The translations under genes and the position numbers were made by a program. A stretch of 41,590 bases of DNA from Lachnospiraceae bacterium (GTDB taxonomy: Bacteria; Bacillota; Clostridia; Lachnospirales; Lachnospiraceae). This document shows, piece by piece, positions 32,111 to 41,590 of the stretch. How positions within the stretch are numbered: position 1 is the stretch's first letter; every line of letters begins with the position of its first letter. Under the pieces are notes generated by a model, which saw only the letters and a list, made by a program, of their open reading frames with translations, ran no database searches and was not told the origin of the DNA. Location: assembly GCA_017465845.1 (NCBI GenBank), contig JAFTVH010000066.1, forward strand, positions 1-41,590, read 5' to 3'.

Positions 32111-32956
32111 ATGTGCGACAATGAAAGTATTTTTGAGGAAGAGCTGAATCCCAAATTCCTTTTTACCTGGAAGGGACTCAGAGAGAAACAGGATTCTTAT
32201 CATAGTCACGAGTATCTTGAGGTGGCATTTGTTTTTTCAGGCTGCGGAAAATATCGCCTGGATGGGCATATTTATGATGTGTCGGAGGGGGATCTGATCA
32301 TCATGAATCCCGGTGTGAAGCATCAGGTGCTTGTGATTGAGGGAAATGAGACACCGACCACGGATTTCTTCGTGGCAGTAACAGATTTTCAGTTAAAAGA
32401 CCTGCCCCCAAATTCCCTGCCGTTGCCGGAAGGACAGCCGGTGCTGCATACCTCAGGTGATCTGCGACAGAAGGTACTGCGCATCTGTTCCGCCATGGAT
32501 GCTGAAAATGCCGTGTATAAGCAGGGGCGCTATTATATGCTGAAAGCTTACATGATCCAGCTGCTTCTTTTGATCATCAGAGAGCAGTATGAACCTGTGG
32601 AGCGCACCGGCGGCTGTGCTTTTGAATCAGTGAACAGAAAATATGTGGTAGAACAGATTCTCAATTATTTTGAGGACCACTACAACGAAAAGATTTCGCT
32701 GGATCGGATTGCGGAAAATATGTACCTGAGTTCTTTTTATGTCTCAAAGATCTTTAAAAAAGAGACAGGCGACACCCCCATTCGCCACCTGATCAATATC
32801 CGCCTGGAGAAAGCGTATGAGCTTTTGGAGAACGGCTGGACCGGCAGTATCCAGGAAGCTGCTGCTTCTGTAGGATATGACGACGCTTATCACTTTAGTA
32901 AGCTGTTCAAAAAGCGCTTCGGTGTTTCGCCTTCCCAGGTGAAACGTGCCCGTTAA
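32111..32956 (+). CDS. AraC-family transcription regulator with cupin N-domain
   Basis: The 281-aa protein has an N-terminal AraC-type cupin (about 20-130; HSHEYLEVAFVFSG, EGDLIIMNPGVKHQ). The C-terminal double HTH lies at about 180-280 (ISLDRIAENMYLSSFYVSKIFKKETG, split by the family turn, then SIQEAAASVGYDDAYHFSKLFKKRFGVSPSQ). The cupin suggests a sugar or small-molecule ligand. The ATG at 32111 has AGAGAGG upstream, and an in-frame GTG at 32090 lacks one. It is divergent from the ABC exporter genes and may regulate them. Confidence 0.9.
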   Translation: MCDNESIFEEELNPKFLFTWKGLREKQDSYHSHEYLEVAFVFSGCGKYRLDGHIYDVSEGDLIIMNPGVKHQVLVIEGNETPTTDFFVAVTDFQLKDLPPNSLPLPEGQPVLHTSGDLRQKVLRICSAMDAENAVYKQGRYYMLKAYMIQLLLLIIREQYEPVERTGGCAFESVNRKYVVEQILNYFEDHYNEKISLDRIAENMYLSSFYVSKIFKKETGDTPIRHLINIRLEKAYELLENGWTGSIQEAAASVGYDDAYHFSKLFKKRFGVSPSQVKRAR

Positions 32957-33096
32957 GATAAAAGTTTGACATTTTTTTGTCGAGATGTTTTTTTTCAAGT
33001 ACTTGTGGGAAAAGTATTTTCAAGGATTGGAGAATTTGTTACAATCGTTTTCAATGAAAATCAGAGATATTAAGAACAAAGTACTTGGAGGGCCTA

Positions 33097-33765
33097 ATGA
33101 GATATTATTTTGAATCAAAAGTTGAGAAGAAAGCAAAGGGTTATATGATCCAGATTCCGTTTAATGTATGGGAAGTCTGCAAGCAGCGTGATGTGATCAA
33201 GGCAGATGTGGTTCTGGATAATAAGGTAATTGAATGCGAGCTGCTGCCTCTCGAAAAGGGTAACTACGAGATTCATATAGATGATGAAGATGCAGTGTCT
33301 GTAGAGCTTAACGTGCCTCACAAGGTGCTGCTTCATGTGACAGGCTCTCTGATTAAGATGGATCAGGACAGTCCATACAGCTTAGAGAATCCTATCCGTA
33401 AGATTGACAGTATGGATGTCATACTGCAGAAGCAGGACGGTCTGTGCGGACAGGCCTGTGTGGCTATGTTGGCCGGCATCACCATTGCAGAGGTAAGCGC
33501 GGCAATGGACTGCAGAGAGTGGCAGGCTACCATGGGAAGAATGATTTCTGCACTGAATTATTTCGGTATCGATCACAGCGATATCATTATGTACACAGAG
33601 GGAAGAAAGGCAGTGCTGCCTAAGTGTTGTATCATGATGGAGAAGATGGGACGATTCTGTCATTATCTGGTACATTTTGACGGTAAGTTCTATGATCCGA
33701 ATCTGGGTGTGCTGGAAGAGTACGATATGAGTAAGCTGCTTGGATATCTGGAAATCAAGTGTTGA
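33097..33765 (+). CDS. DUF1905 domain fused to a C39-like cysteine peptidase
   Basis: The 222-aa protein joins two modules. Residues 1-90 resemble DUF1905 (YYFESKVEKKAKGYMIQIPFN split, then VIECELLPLEKGNYEIHI). About 105-222 look like a papain-fold C39-like domain: QDGLCGQACVAMLAG with candidate nucleophile Cys117, and FCHYLVHFDGKFYDPNLG with His189 and Asp200. No signal peptide or membrane segment is seen, so it acts in the cytoplasm. Function is unknown; processing or deubiquitinase-like activity would be speculation. The ATG at 33097 follows GGAGGG and the gene stands alone. Confidence 0.78.
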   Translation: MRYYFESKVEKKAKGYMIQIPFNVWEVCKQRDVIKADVVLDNKVIECELLPLEKGNYEIHIDDEDAVSVELNVPHKVLLHVTGSLIKMDQDSPYSLENPIRKIDSMDVILQKQDGLCGQACVAMLAGITIAEVSAAMDCREWQATMGRMISALNYFGIDHSDIIMYTEGRKAVLPKCCIMMEKMGRFCHYLVHFDGKFYDPNLGVLEEYDMSKLLGYLEIKC

Positions 33766-33799
33766 TAGAAGTGTTTTAGAATAAGTAATAAGTGGAGTG

Positions 33800-33833
33800 A
33801 AAAGGGATCATTGCTGTGACAATGTCCCTTTTT
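33800..33833 (+). terminator. Terminator after the DUF1905/C39-like gene
   Basis: AAAAGGGA (33800-33807) pairs with TCCCTTTT (33825-33832), with an inner CATTG/CAATG stem, followed by T. Confidence 0.8.
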
Positions 33834-33961
33834 ACATTTGTGAAGGAATTCTAAAATATCTATTAAATTCCATTTTCTGCGCCGATATAAGAAAACGAGA
33901 GAAAAAATGATATAGTAAGAGAAAATGGAAGAAAAAGCAATTTGAATAACCGTGTATGCGG

Positions 33962-33990
33962 TTGCAAAGAAGCCCATATGAAATTAATAT
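33962..33990 (+). promoter_or_regulatory. groESL promoter
   Basis: TTGCAA (33962-33967), 17 bp, TAATAT (33985-33990), immediately before the CIRCE element. Confidence 0.75.
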
Positions 33991-34002
33991 ATGTCTTAGC
34001 AA

Positions 34003-34029
34003 TTAGCACTCGACACAAAAGAGTGCTAA
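34003..34029 (+). promoter_or_regulatory. CIRCE operator (HrcA site)
   Basis: TTAGCACTC-N9-GAGTGCTAA, a perfect match to the consensus, located at the expected transcription start of groESL. It is bound by the HrcA repressor, whose gene is not in this window. Confidence 0.97.
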
Positions 34030-34077
34030 CAACAAAAGAAAGCACTATTATGTATATTATATAAGGAGGCATCAATC

Positions 34078-34362
34078 ATGAAATTAGTACCTTTAGGTGA
34101 CAGAGTGGTATTAAAGCAGTTAGTAGCAGAAGAGACAACCAAATCCGGTATCGTTCTTCCCGGACAGAACAAGGAGAAGCCCCAGCAGGCTGAAGTCCTG
34201 GCTGTTGGCCCCGGCGGAGTAGTAGACGGCAAGGAAGTTAAGATGGAAGTTAAGGTTGGCGACAACGTAATCTATTCCAAATACTCAGGAACAGAAGTAA
34301 AGCTTGATGATGAAGAATATATCATCGTAAAACAGAGCGATATTCTGGCAATCATTCAGTAA
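34078..34362 (+). CDS. groS: Co-chaperonin GroES
   Basis: GroES caps the GroEL cage as a heptamer. The 94-aa protein begins MKLVPLGDRVVLKQL, has a mobile loop (AEETTKSGIVLPGQNKEKP) and the beta-barrel segment VGDNVIYSKYSGTEV, and ends ILAIIQ. AAGGAGG precedes the ATG; groEL follows after 32 nt. Control is by CIRCE/HrcA. Confidence 0.98.
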   Translation: MKLVPLGDRVVLKQLVAEETTKSGIVLPGQNKEKPQQAEVLAVGPGGVVDGKEVKMEVKVGDNVIYSKYSGTEVKLDDEEYIIVKQSDILAIIQ

Positions 34363-34376
34363 ATAAAATATTGTAA

Positions 34377-36020
<1,644 letters not shown>

Positions 36021-36075
36021 GGGCTTGCCTAACAGGGATGTCGCTTAGATCAAAGTGAATAAAAGCAGGTTACAA

Positions 36076-36109
36076 GGTCCGGGACCCTAAAGAGGGAACC
36101 GGGCCTTTT
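36076..36109 (+). terminator. Terminator after groEL
   Basis: GGTCCGGGACCC (36076-36087) pairs with GGGAACCGGGCC (36094-36105) apart from two mismatches, followed by TTTT. Confidence 0.8.
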
Positions 36110-36279
36110 GGCTGTCTGGGATTTTAGGCGGCAAAAGATTGTCCTGGGAAAAAGAGCGTGGCGGAATAGGCTGGTTTTCTGGTAGAATGGAGGCATTAAA
36201 AGGACTTGCTATTTTAGGGGAGTTTTCTTATAATATTAGAAAAACGAAGTGCAGATAGAAACAAAAAGGGAGGTAAGTT

Positions 36280-36453
36280 ATGAATAGATTTGAATATGTA
36301 GTGGTGAGTATTGATGGGGATTATGCTAATTTGCGCAGGACAGATATTGAGTTGGAGGAATTGAAGCTGGTGGCCAGAGCGCTTTTGCCGGCGGAGATAG
36401 TGGAAGGGTCTAAGTTGTTGTATGAGTGGATGCAGTATACGATTATGGAATAA
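36280..36453 (+). CDS. Small protein, possibly DUF3006-related (57 aa)
   Basis: An ATG at 36280 behind GGGAGG opens 57 codons: MNRFEYVVVSIDGDYANLRR, then ELEELKLVARALLPAEIVEGSKLLY and a terminus YTIME. The pattern (FE-x-V-x-x-IDGDYA, LLP, EGSKL) resembles DUF3006-type small beta proteins, but this is by eye only. Good ribosome site and coding-like composition support a real gene. Confidence 0.6.
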   Translation: MNRFEYVVVSIDGDYANLRRTDIELEELKLVARALLPAEIVEGSKLLYEWMQYTIME

Positions 36454-36809
36454 GATTGATAGTGGAAAGTGTGAGAAGCGGTTGTATTTGTCTGATGGAC
36501 AGGTACAATCGTTTTTTTTTGATTTGGTGGCGGTGTTGTTGACTGCTTCGCAGTGTCGTACCTGCAGTGAACTGTGTGTCAGTATGGTAGCAGATCACTA
36601 TTTCGGATTATATCAGGGAGAAAAAATTTGAATATGCGGGGGAATTACTGAAGCAGACGGATTATAGTGTGCAGACGATAGGGACGATCATCGGATATAA
36701 CCAGACAGCAAATTTTATTCAGAAGTTTAAAAGATATCATGGGGTGACGCCTGCAGAATACCGGAAGCAAGAAGCAGATGAACAAAAATCCTTACGTGCT
36801 GATCTTTAG
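36454..36809 (+). pseudogene. Remnant of an AraC-family regulator
   Basis: From about 36591 one frame encodes ITISDYIREKKFEYAGELL, KQTDYSVQTIGTIIGYNQTANF and IQKFKRYHGVTPAEYRKQ, a clear second HTH of AraC, ending with TAG at 36807. The frame has a stop just upstream (36588) and no start. The preceding segment (36470-36590) has AraC-like residues in another frame (DGQVQSFFFDLVAVLLTA). The N-terminal domain is missing. It is therefore a truncated, frameshifted gene next to the alpha-galactosidase. Confidence 0.7.
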
Positions 36810-36924
36810 ACCTGATAGGAGTAAAATGAAACAAAAACACATGGATTGGTAAAAAAAGTCCATAGACAGTGGCCAGTATTTCTTTTACTATGAAGTTATT
36901 ACATGATGAAAAACGGAGGTCACT

Positions 36925-39111
36925 ATGGCTATCAGATTTGAAGAAGAAAAGCGGATTTTTATACTGGAAACAGCAGGCTCCTGCTATCAGATGCAGGCAG
37001 ACGAGTATGGAGTTTTGTTACACTTATATTATGGAAGACCTGTAAAAGGTACCACGGAGCACCTGATACATCACGAGGATGTGGCTTTTTCAGGGAATCC
37101 TTATGACCTGTCTGACTACAGAAAGTATTCACTTGATGTGCTGCCCCAGGAATTTTCCTCCTGCGGAGTAGGAGATTATCGTGAGAAAAGTGTGGAACTT
37201 GCATATGCAGACGGAAGCTTTGGGCTGGATCTGCGCTATCAGAGCTATGAAATTCATAAAGGTGCCTACAAGATAGAAGGAATGCCTGCCGCCCACGACG
37301 AAGAAGGAAAGAGCGAAACACTCATCATCCATATGAAAGATACGGTAAAAGAAGTGGAAGTGGATCTGTACTATGGTGTATTCCCCAGGCAGGATGTGAT
37401 TACCAGAACGGCAGTCCTTCGCAATGTGGGGGAAGAAAAAGTCACACTTTACAAGATGATGTCTGCCAACATAGATTTCCAGTATGGAGAGAAGGATCTC
37501 ATTTACCTTCCCGGAAAGTGGGGCATGGAACGTAAGGTGGAGCGTACGTATGTGAATCATGCAGCCATTCATCTGGACAGCAGAAGAGGGACTTCCAGCC
37601 ACCATATGAATCCTTCCGTAATCCTGTGTGATCCACTTGCAGGAGAAGATGCAGGGGAGTGCTATAGCTTCCAGCTGGTATACAGCGGCGGTTTCCAGAT
37701 CAGCGTGCAGAAGGATCAGAGAGGAACCATCAGACTTTGCGGCGGTATCCAGCCGGATCAGTTTGTTTGGCAGTTGAATGCAGGTGAGTCCTTTATCGCG
37801 CCTCAGGCAGTTCTTTGCTACAGCAGTGACGGTCTCGGAAGCCTGTCCAGAAAGCTGCACCGCTTTGTGAACAAGCACATCTGTCGTGGCATTTATATGA
37901 AGAAAAAACGCCCGATTCTCATCAACAACTGGGAAGCTACTTATTTTGATTTTAACCTGGAAAAGCTTACCGGAATCGCAGCTTCTGCTGCAGAGCTGGG
38001 CATTGAAATGATGGTTTTGGATGATGGCTGGTTCGGTAAGAGAAATAACGATAAGTGCGGCCTGGGTGACTGGTTCGTCAATGAGGAAAAGCTGGGCGGC
38101 AGCATGGGTGCGTTGGCTGAAAAAATCAATCAGATGGGAATGAAATTCGGTCTGTGGTTCGAGCCTGAGATGATCAGTGAAGATTCCGACCTGTACCGCG
38201 CACATCCTGACTGGGCTCTTACCCAGCCCGGCAGAAAGCCTAACCTTGGACGTTCCCAGATGGTGCTTGATATGGGCAGGCAGGAGGTAAGAGATTATCT
38301 CTTTGAACAGATTTCTTCTATATTAAAAAGTGCCAACATTTCCTATGTGAAGTGGGATATGAACCGCAGCATCAGTGATGCTTACAGCGCTGCTTTGCCG
38401 GTCGACAGACAGGGAGAGGTGTACCATCGTTTCGTATTGGGAACTTATGACTTAATGGAAAGAATCACAAGTGCTTTCCCGGAAATCATGATCGAAGGCT
38501 GCAGTGGTGGCGGCGGAAGATATGATTTGGGTATTATGTACTATTCTCCGCAGATTTGGTGCAGTGACAATACCGATGCCATCAACAGAACTTCCATACA
38601 GTATGGCAGCAGCCTGTTTTATCCTATTTCGACCGTGGGAAGCCATGTGTCCGTCTGCCCCAACCATCAGACACGCAGAGTGGTACCTTTCCACACCAGA
38701 GCAGTCGTAGCAATGGCAGGAAGCTTCGGTTATGAGATGGACCTGCAGAAGCTTTCTGAAGAAGAAAAGGAGCAGGTAAGAGAACAGGTAAGACTTTATC
38801 ACAAGTATTACGACTTAGTACATGAAGGAGATTATTACCGCCTGACTGCACCGGGAAAAGCTTCGTTCATGGCATGGGAGATTGTAAGTGAGGATAAGAA
38901 GGAAGCACTGGTCAGCGTGGTAATTACCGAGATCGAAGGGAATCGCTGCCCCAGATGGATTCAGATCAAAGGCCTGGATCCGGAAATGCAGTATGAACTG
39001 GAGGATGGTTCCGTACATTATGGCAGTGATCTGATGTATGCAGGATTGCCGGTAGCACCTGCACTGAAAGAATATGAAGCTTGTCAGATTTATCTGAAAG
39101 CATTAATTTAA
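36925..39111 (+). CDS. aga: Alpha-galactosidase, GH36
   Basis: GH36 enzymes remove terminal alpha-1,6-galactose from melibiose and raffinose-family sugars. The 728-aa protein is full length: an N-terminal beta-sandwich, a TIM barrel from about 335, and a C-terminal beta domain. LDDGWFGKRNNDK and GLWFEPEMI line the pocket. The nucleophile is Asp478 in YVKWDMNRS and the acid/base Asp548 in CSDNTDA, the same numbers as in Geobacillus AgaA. No signal peptide is present, so it is intracellular. ACGGAGG precedes the ATG. No sugar transporter is adjacent and the neighbouring AraC gene is broken. Confidence 0.96.
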   Translation: MAIRFEEEKRIFILETAGSCYQMQADEYGVLLHLYYGRPVKGTTEHLIHHEDVAFSGNPYDLSDYRKYSLDVLPQEFSSCGVGDYREKSVELAYADGSFGLDLRYQSYEIHKGAYKIEGMPAAHDEEGKSETLIIHMKDTVKEVEVDLYYGVFPRQDVITRTAVLRNVGEEKVTLYKMMSANIDFQYGEKDLIYLPGKWGMERKVERTYVNHAAIHLDSRRGTSSHHMNPSVILCDPLAGEDAGECYSFQLVYSGGFQISVQKDQRGTIRLCGGIQPDQFVWQLNAGESFIAPQAVLCYSSDGLGSLSRKLHRFVNKHICRGIYMKKKRPILINNWEATYFDFNLEKLTGIAASAAELGIEMMVLDDGWFGKRNNDKCGLGDWFVNEEKLGGSMGALAEKINQMGMKFGLWFEPEMISEDSDLYRAHPDWALTQPGRKPNLGRSQMVLDMGRQEVRDYLFEQISSILKSANISYVKWDMNRSISDAYSAALPVDRQGEVYHRFVLGTYDLMERITSAFPEIMIEGCSGGGGRYDLGIMYYSPQIWCSDNTDAINRTSIQYGSSLFYPISTVGSHVSVCPNHQTRRVVPFHTRAVVAMAGSFGYEMDLQKLSEEEKEQVREQVRLYHKYYDLVHEGDYYRLTAPGKASFMAWEIVSEDKKEALVSVVITEIEGNRCPRWIQIKGLDPEMQYELEDGSVHYGSDLMYAGLPVAPALKEYEACQIYLKALI

Positions 39112-39117
39112 CCGAAT

Positions 39118-39185
39118 CAAGTAAATCCCCCTACCCACCACTTCAAGCGCATGAAGCGCTAAGCGGTGGGAGGGGGACTTACTTG
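39118..39185. repeat. 68-nt near-perfect palindrome after aga
   Basis: CAAGTAA (39118-39124) through the tip AGCGC-ATGAA-GCGCT (39146-39160) to TTACTTG (39179-39185) pairs almost continuously, with CCCCCT/AGGGGG and CCCACC/GGTGGG in the stem and only a few mismatches or bulges. No T run follows, so it is not a standard terminator. It resembles the terminal palindromes of IS200/IS605-type or PATE elements, but no transposase is present. Confidence 0.7.
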
Positions 39186-39197
39186 TGTCAGGTGGAG

Positions 39198-39227
39198 CTC
39201 CCCAACGTGTGGTAATCCGATGGGGAG
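39198..39227. other. Second hairpin downstream of the palindrome
   Basis: CTCCCCA (39198-39204) pairs with TGGGGAG (39221-39227). It lies 13 nt after the 68-nt palindrome, and the two may belong to one element or RNA. From here to 39291 the sequence is AT-rich with nothing else recognised. Confidence 0.45.
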
Positions 39228-39291
39228 TCTATAATGTCAAAAAATAATTAATATAGTGCAAAAAATTGTAATAAATTCAAAAAATGGTGAC

Positions 39292-39320
39292 TTGATATTT
39301 CATATAAGCAGCGTTAAAAT
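39292..39320 (+). promoter_or_regulatory. Promoter of the YitT-family gene
   Basis: TTGATA (39292-39297), 17 bp, TAAAAT (39315-39320), about 78 nt before the start codon. Confidence 0.65.
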
Positions 39321-39397
39321 AGAACAGGTTTTAAACAATTTGGTGGGTTCGTAACAGTTCGTTTGAACGGTTGCATGATTTCGGAGAGGAAAAGAAA

Positions 39398-40258
39398 ATG
39401 AAGAACAAAAGAGTTGACACACTTGTTTCGTACCTGATCATAACAGCAGGATCGATCATCATGGCAGCGGGGATTTATTTTTTCAAGTTCCCCAATAATT
39501 TCTCCACAGGCGGAGTCAGTGCCATGTCCATGATTCTGGCAGCAGTTGCACCGGTGCTTACCGCGGCAGAGTACATGATGATCATCAACATACTTTTGCT
39601 TGTTGTAGGGCTTCTTGTATTCGGTAAAGGCTTTGCATTTAAAACGATATACAGCAGCATGCTGATGTCTATATGCACAAGGTTATTTGAAGTAGTGATT
39701 CCTTTAGAGCATGCGCTGACGAATCAGAAACTGCTGGAACTGGTTTTTGCAATCGGTCTGACTGCGGTGGGCAGTGCCCTGATTTTTAACGAGAAGGCAA
39801 GTTCAGGCGGAACCGATATTGTGGCAATGATTTTGAAAAAATATACCAATCTCAATATCGGCAGAGCATTATTGTATACAGATATTATTCTGGCTGTAGC
39901 CAGCTTCTGGGTATTTGATATTGAAACAGGTATGTTCTCAGTGTTGGGACTGATCATGAAAGCGTTTGTAGTGGATAATGTAATTGATGGCATCAATCTG
40001 AGCAAATGTTTCACCATCATTACCGATAAGGATCAGGAAATCTGTGAATTTATCAATAGAGAACTGCACAGAGGTGCTACAGTATCTGTGTGCTCCGGTG
40101 CCTTTACCGGCGAGAATCGTAAGATGATCATCACTGTGCTTAACAGAGGACAGGCAGTGCAGCTGAAGCAGTTCATCAAAGAAACAGATAAGCATGCATT
40201 TACAGTGATTACCAACTCAAGCGATATCCTGGGTAAGGGATTCAGGACAGTGGTATAA
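39398..40258 (+). CDS. YitT-family membrane protein (DUF161-DUF2179)
   Basis: The 286-aa protein starts MKNKRVDTLVSYLIITAGSI; AGAGGA precedes the ATG at 39398. It has about five to six membrane helices (residues 10-180; FPNNFSTGGVSAMSMIL and SSGGTDIVAMIL are the paired DUF161 motifs) and a C-terminal cytosolic DUF2179 domain (about 200-286; LHRGATVSVCSGAFTGE). YitT proteins are widespread in Firmicutes and their transported substrate is unsettled. It has its own promoter and terminator. Confidence 0.93.
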   Translation: MKNKRVDTLVSYLIITAGSIIMAAGIYFFKFPNNFSTGGVSAMSMILAAVAPVLTAAEYMMIINILLLVVGLLVFGKGFAFKTIYSSMLMSICTRLFEVVIPLEHALTNQKLLELVFAIGLTAVGSALIFNEKASSGGTDIVAMILKKYTNLNIGRALLYTDIILAVASFWVFDIETGMFSVLGLIMKAFVVDNVIDGINLSKCFTIITDKDQEICEFINRELHRGATVSVCSGAFTGENRKMIITVLNRGQAVQLKQFIKETDKHAFTVITNSSDILGKGFRTVV

Positions 40259-40265
40259 ACATAAA

Positions 40266-40309
40266 AGTTCAGATAAGTCCGTATGCATGTGTATGGACTT
40301 GTCTGAACT
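40266..40309 (+). terminator. Hairpin terminator after the YitT-family gene
   Basis: An 18-bp stem with two G-U pairs (40266-40283 with 40292-40309) and an 8-nt loop; only a short T run (TTT) follows, so termination may be partial. Confidence 0.65.
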
Positions 40310-40333
40310 GTTTGAAAGAGGATGTGTGGCAAG

Positions 40334-41404
40334 ATGGATAAGAAAAGATACATTGCTGAAAAATATATAGAAGAAGCAAAACAGCTGCATAAAGAAAATA
40401 TGGTTGTAGATGCACATCTGGATCTGGCGGCCGAAATCTTTTACCGTCGGCTTGGCGGTGAAAAAGATATCATCAAAAATCGCTTTTTGGATAACTGGAA
40501 ATATGCCGGATTAAATCTGATCGTATCTTCAGTTTTTGTGGAATCCCAGTTGTTGCCGTCCATGGGACTTTTAAATACAATGGACCAGATTGCGGCACTT
40601 TATGAGGAGATAGATGCTCTGGACGATGAATTGATGATCGTAAAGAGCAAAGAGGATTTACGCAAATTAAAGACTGCGCATAAAATCGGAATTCTGCTTT
40701 ACATGGAAGGATTGGACTGCATCGGCGATCACGTTTCTTTATTAAGAGCATTGTATGAAATGGGTGTGAGAGGTGCATCTTTGACTTGGAGCCGTCAAAA
40801 CATGCTTGCCACAGGAAGCGGAGGCTCCAGAGATAAAGAGAACCCCAAAGGAGGGCTTACGAAAGCAGGAAGAGAAGTAATCCGATATATGGAAGACCAC
40901 CATATGTTTGTGGATGTCAGTCATATCAATGATGACGGTTTTTACGAGATAGCAGAGTGTGCCACCAGGCCATTCATTGCATCCCATTCCAATGCGAGAA
41001 CGGTTCAGTATGCCCATAGGAATCTGGGGGATGATCAGATGGAGATTTTGAAGAATGCCGGTGGAATTATGGGGCTTAATGCTGCAGGCTGTTTTGTGGG
41101 AGTGAAAAATGAGACTGCTACAGAAGAAGACTGCCTGAACGGGCTTTGCAGGCAGGTGGAATATGAAGTGGGCAAAATCGGTTCTGAGCATGTCGGGTTC
41201 GGCTTTGATCTTTGCGATTCTTACTATCGGGCGTTGCCGTCTTTTCCGGTGAAGAACTATGTGGAAGAGGATTGCCTGACTTCTTACGCGCAGATGATTG
41301 AACTGACTGCGCTGTTATTGCAGAGAGGGATGAGTAAAGATGATGTGGTGAATGTCATCGGAGGGAATTTTTATCGCTACTTCATGGATATTTTGCCTGA
41401 GTAA
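40334..41404 (+). CDS. Membrane dipeptidase-type (M19) metallopeptidase
   Basis: M19 (renal dipeptidase-like) enzymes hydrolyse dipeptides with a binuclear zinc site. The 356-aa TIM-barrel protein has the ligands in order: His-x-Asp in MVVDAHLDLA, Glu in LLYMEGLDCIG, His in FVDVSHIND and His in IASHSNARTV; GFGFDLCD holds the late Asp. No signal peptide is seen, so it is cytoplasmic. The start at 40334 (MDKKRYIAEKY) is uncertain: an in-frame ATG at 40322 lies directly on AGAGG, whereas 40334 is 12 nt after it. Confidence 0.9.
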   Translation: MDKKRYIAEKYIEEAKQLHKENMVVDAHLDLAAEIFYRRLGGEKDIIKNRFLDNWKYAGLNLIVSSVFVESQLLPSMGLLNTMDQIAALYEEIDALDDELMIVKSKEDLRKLKTAHKIGILLYMEGLDCIGDHVSLLRALYEMGVRGASLTWSRQNMLATGSGGSRDKENPKGGLTKAGREVIRYMEDHHMFVDVSHINDDGFYEIAECATRPFIASHSNARTVQYAHRNLGDDQMEILKNAGGIMGLNAAGCFVGVKNETATEEDCLNGLCRQVEYEVGKIGSEHVGFGFDLCDSYYRALPSFPVKNYVEEDCLTSYAQMIELTALLLQRGMSKDDVVNVIGGNFYRYFMDILPE

Positions 41405-41501
41405 AAAGAGGATACATGACTGGAAATTGGGATTTTTAGCGCATTTTCCATCAGGGTTCTTTCATGAAGAAAATTTAGAAATCAGATAAAGCCTGAATTC
41501 A

Positions 41502-41551
41502 TCCAGGGTTATGAGTGCTATACATTCTCGCACATAACCCTGGACTTTTTT
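41502..41551 (+). terminator. Terminator after the dipeptidase gene
   Basis: TCCAGGGTTAT (41502-41512) pairs with ATAACCCTGGA (41534-41544), with an inner GTGC/GCAC stem, followed by six T's at 41546-41551. Confidence 0.88.
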
Positions 41552-41569
41552 ACCATGTAGAGGTATAAT
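41541..41569 (+). promoter_or_regulatory. Candidate promoter for a gene beyond the window
   Basis: TGGACT (41541-41546), 17 bp, TATAAT (41564-41569). The -35 overlaps the terminator, so this is tentative. Confidence 0.4.
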
Positions 41570-41590
41570 GTCTATATAGTATAGGTATGC

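Noticed and set aside
39118-39185. Standard terminator of aga
   Set aside because: The stem is far longer than usual and no T run follows on the plus strand.

Overview
The window looks like chromosomal DNA from a Gram-positive anaerobe of the class Clostridia, most likely a gut Lachnospiraceae (Blautia/Ruminococcus-like). The basis is the conserved Firmicutes block ispF-cysE-cysS-mrnC-rlmB-sigH, sporulation-type sigma-H, a tRNA-Cys T-box, a perfect CIRCE upstream of groESL, tRNA genes without encoded CCA, AGGAGG-type ribosome sites and a moderate GC content. Genus assignment is inference.

Layout. 1-5064: MEP pathway gene ispF, then a T-box-controlled cysteine operon (cysE, cysS) running into RNA genes (mrnC, rlmB) and sigH. 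5098-11769: a very large RND permease with a coiled-coil insertion, then an AgrC-type sensor kinase with its LytTR regulator and a 95-residue unknown. 11820-12578: two identical tRNA-Thr(GGT) genes and a small coiled-coil protein. 12596-17864: class A PBP (minus strand), an IMPACT/YigZ protein, and the magnesium channel mgtE behind a roughly 270-nt leader carrying a short ORF, a 13-bp helix enclosing it and an intrinsic terminator. 17888-18564: a hicAB toxin-antitoxin pair. 18701-20367: PPi-type phosphofructokinase whose 5' leader contains a 139-bp nested inverted repeat. 20480-23528: a MocR-type regulator (probable pdxR) divergent from pdxS-pdxT. 23542-28333: a signalling island with an ECF sigma factor fused to a transmembrane helix and a large ectodomain, divergent from a LytTR regulator without its phospho-acceptor Asp, a lipoprotein and a membrane protein. 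28369-32956: a heterodimeric ABC exporter divergent from an AraC regulator. 33097-36109: a DUF1905/C39-like protease fusion, then CIRCE-groES-groEL. 36280-39227: a small protein, a decayed AraC gene, a GH36 alpha-galactosidase and a 68-nt near-perfect palindrome. 39292-41590: a YitT membrane protein and an M19 dipeptidase.

The strongest candidates for something undescribed are the mgtE leader (16133-16435), the membrane-tethered sigma factor (23542-25317) with its neighbouring pseudo-receiver LytTR operon (25605-28272), and the RND permease with a roughly 320-residue coiled-coil insert (5185-9240). All positions and motifs were read by eye. No database search or folding program was run, so family names rest on motif recognition.
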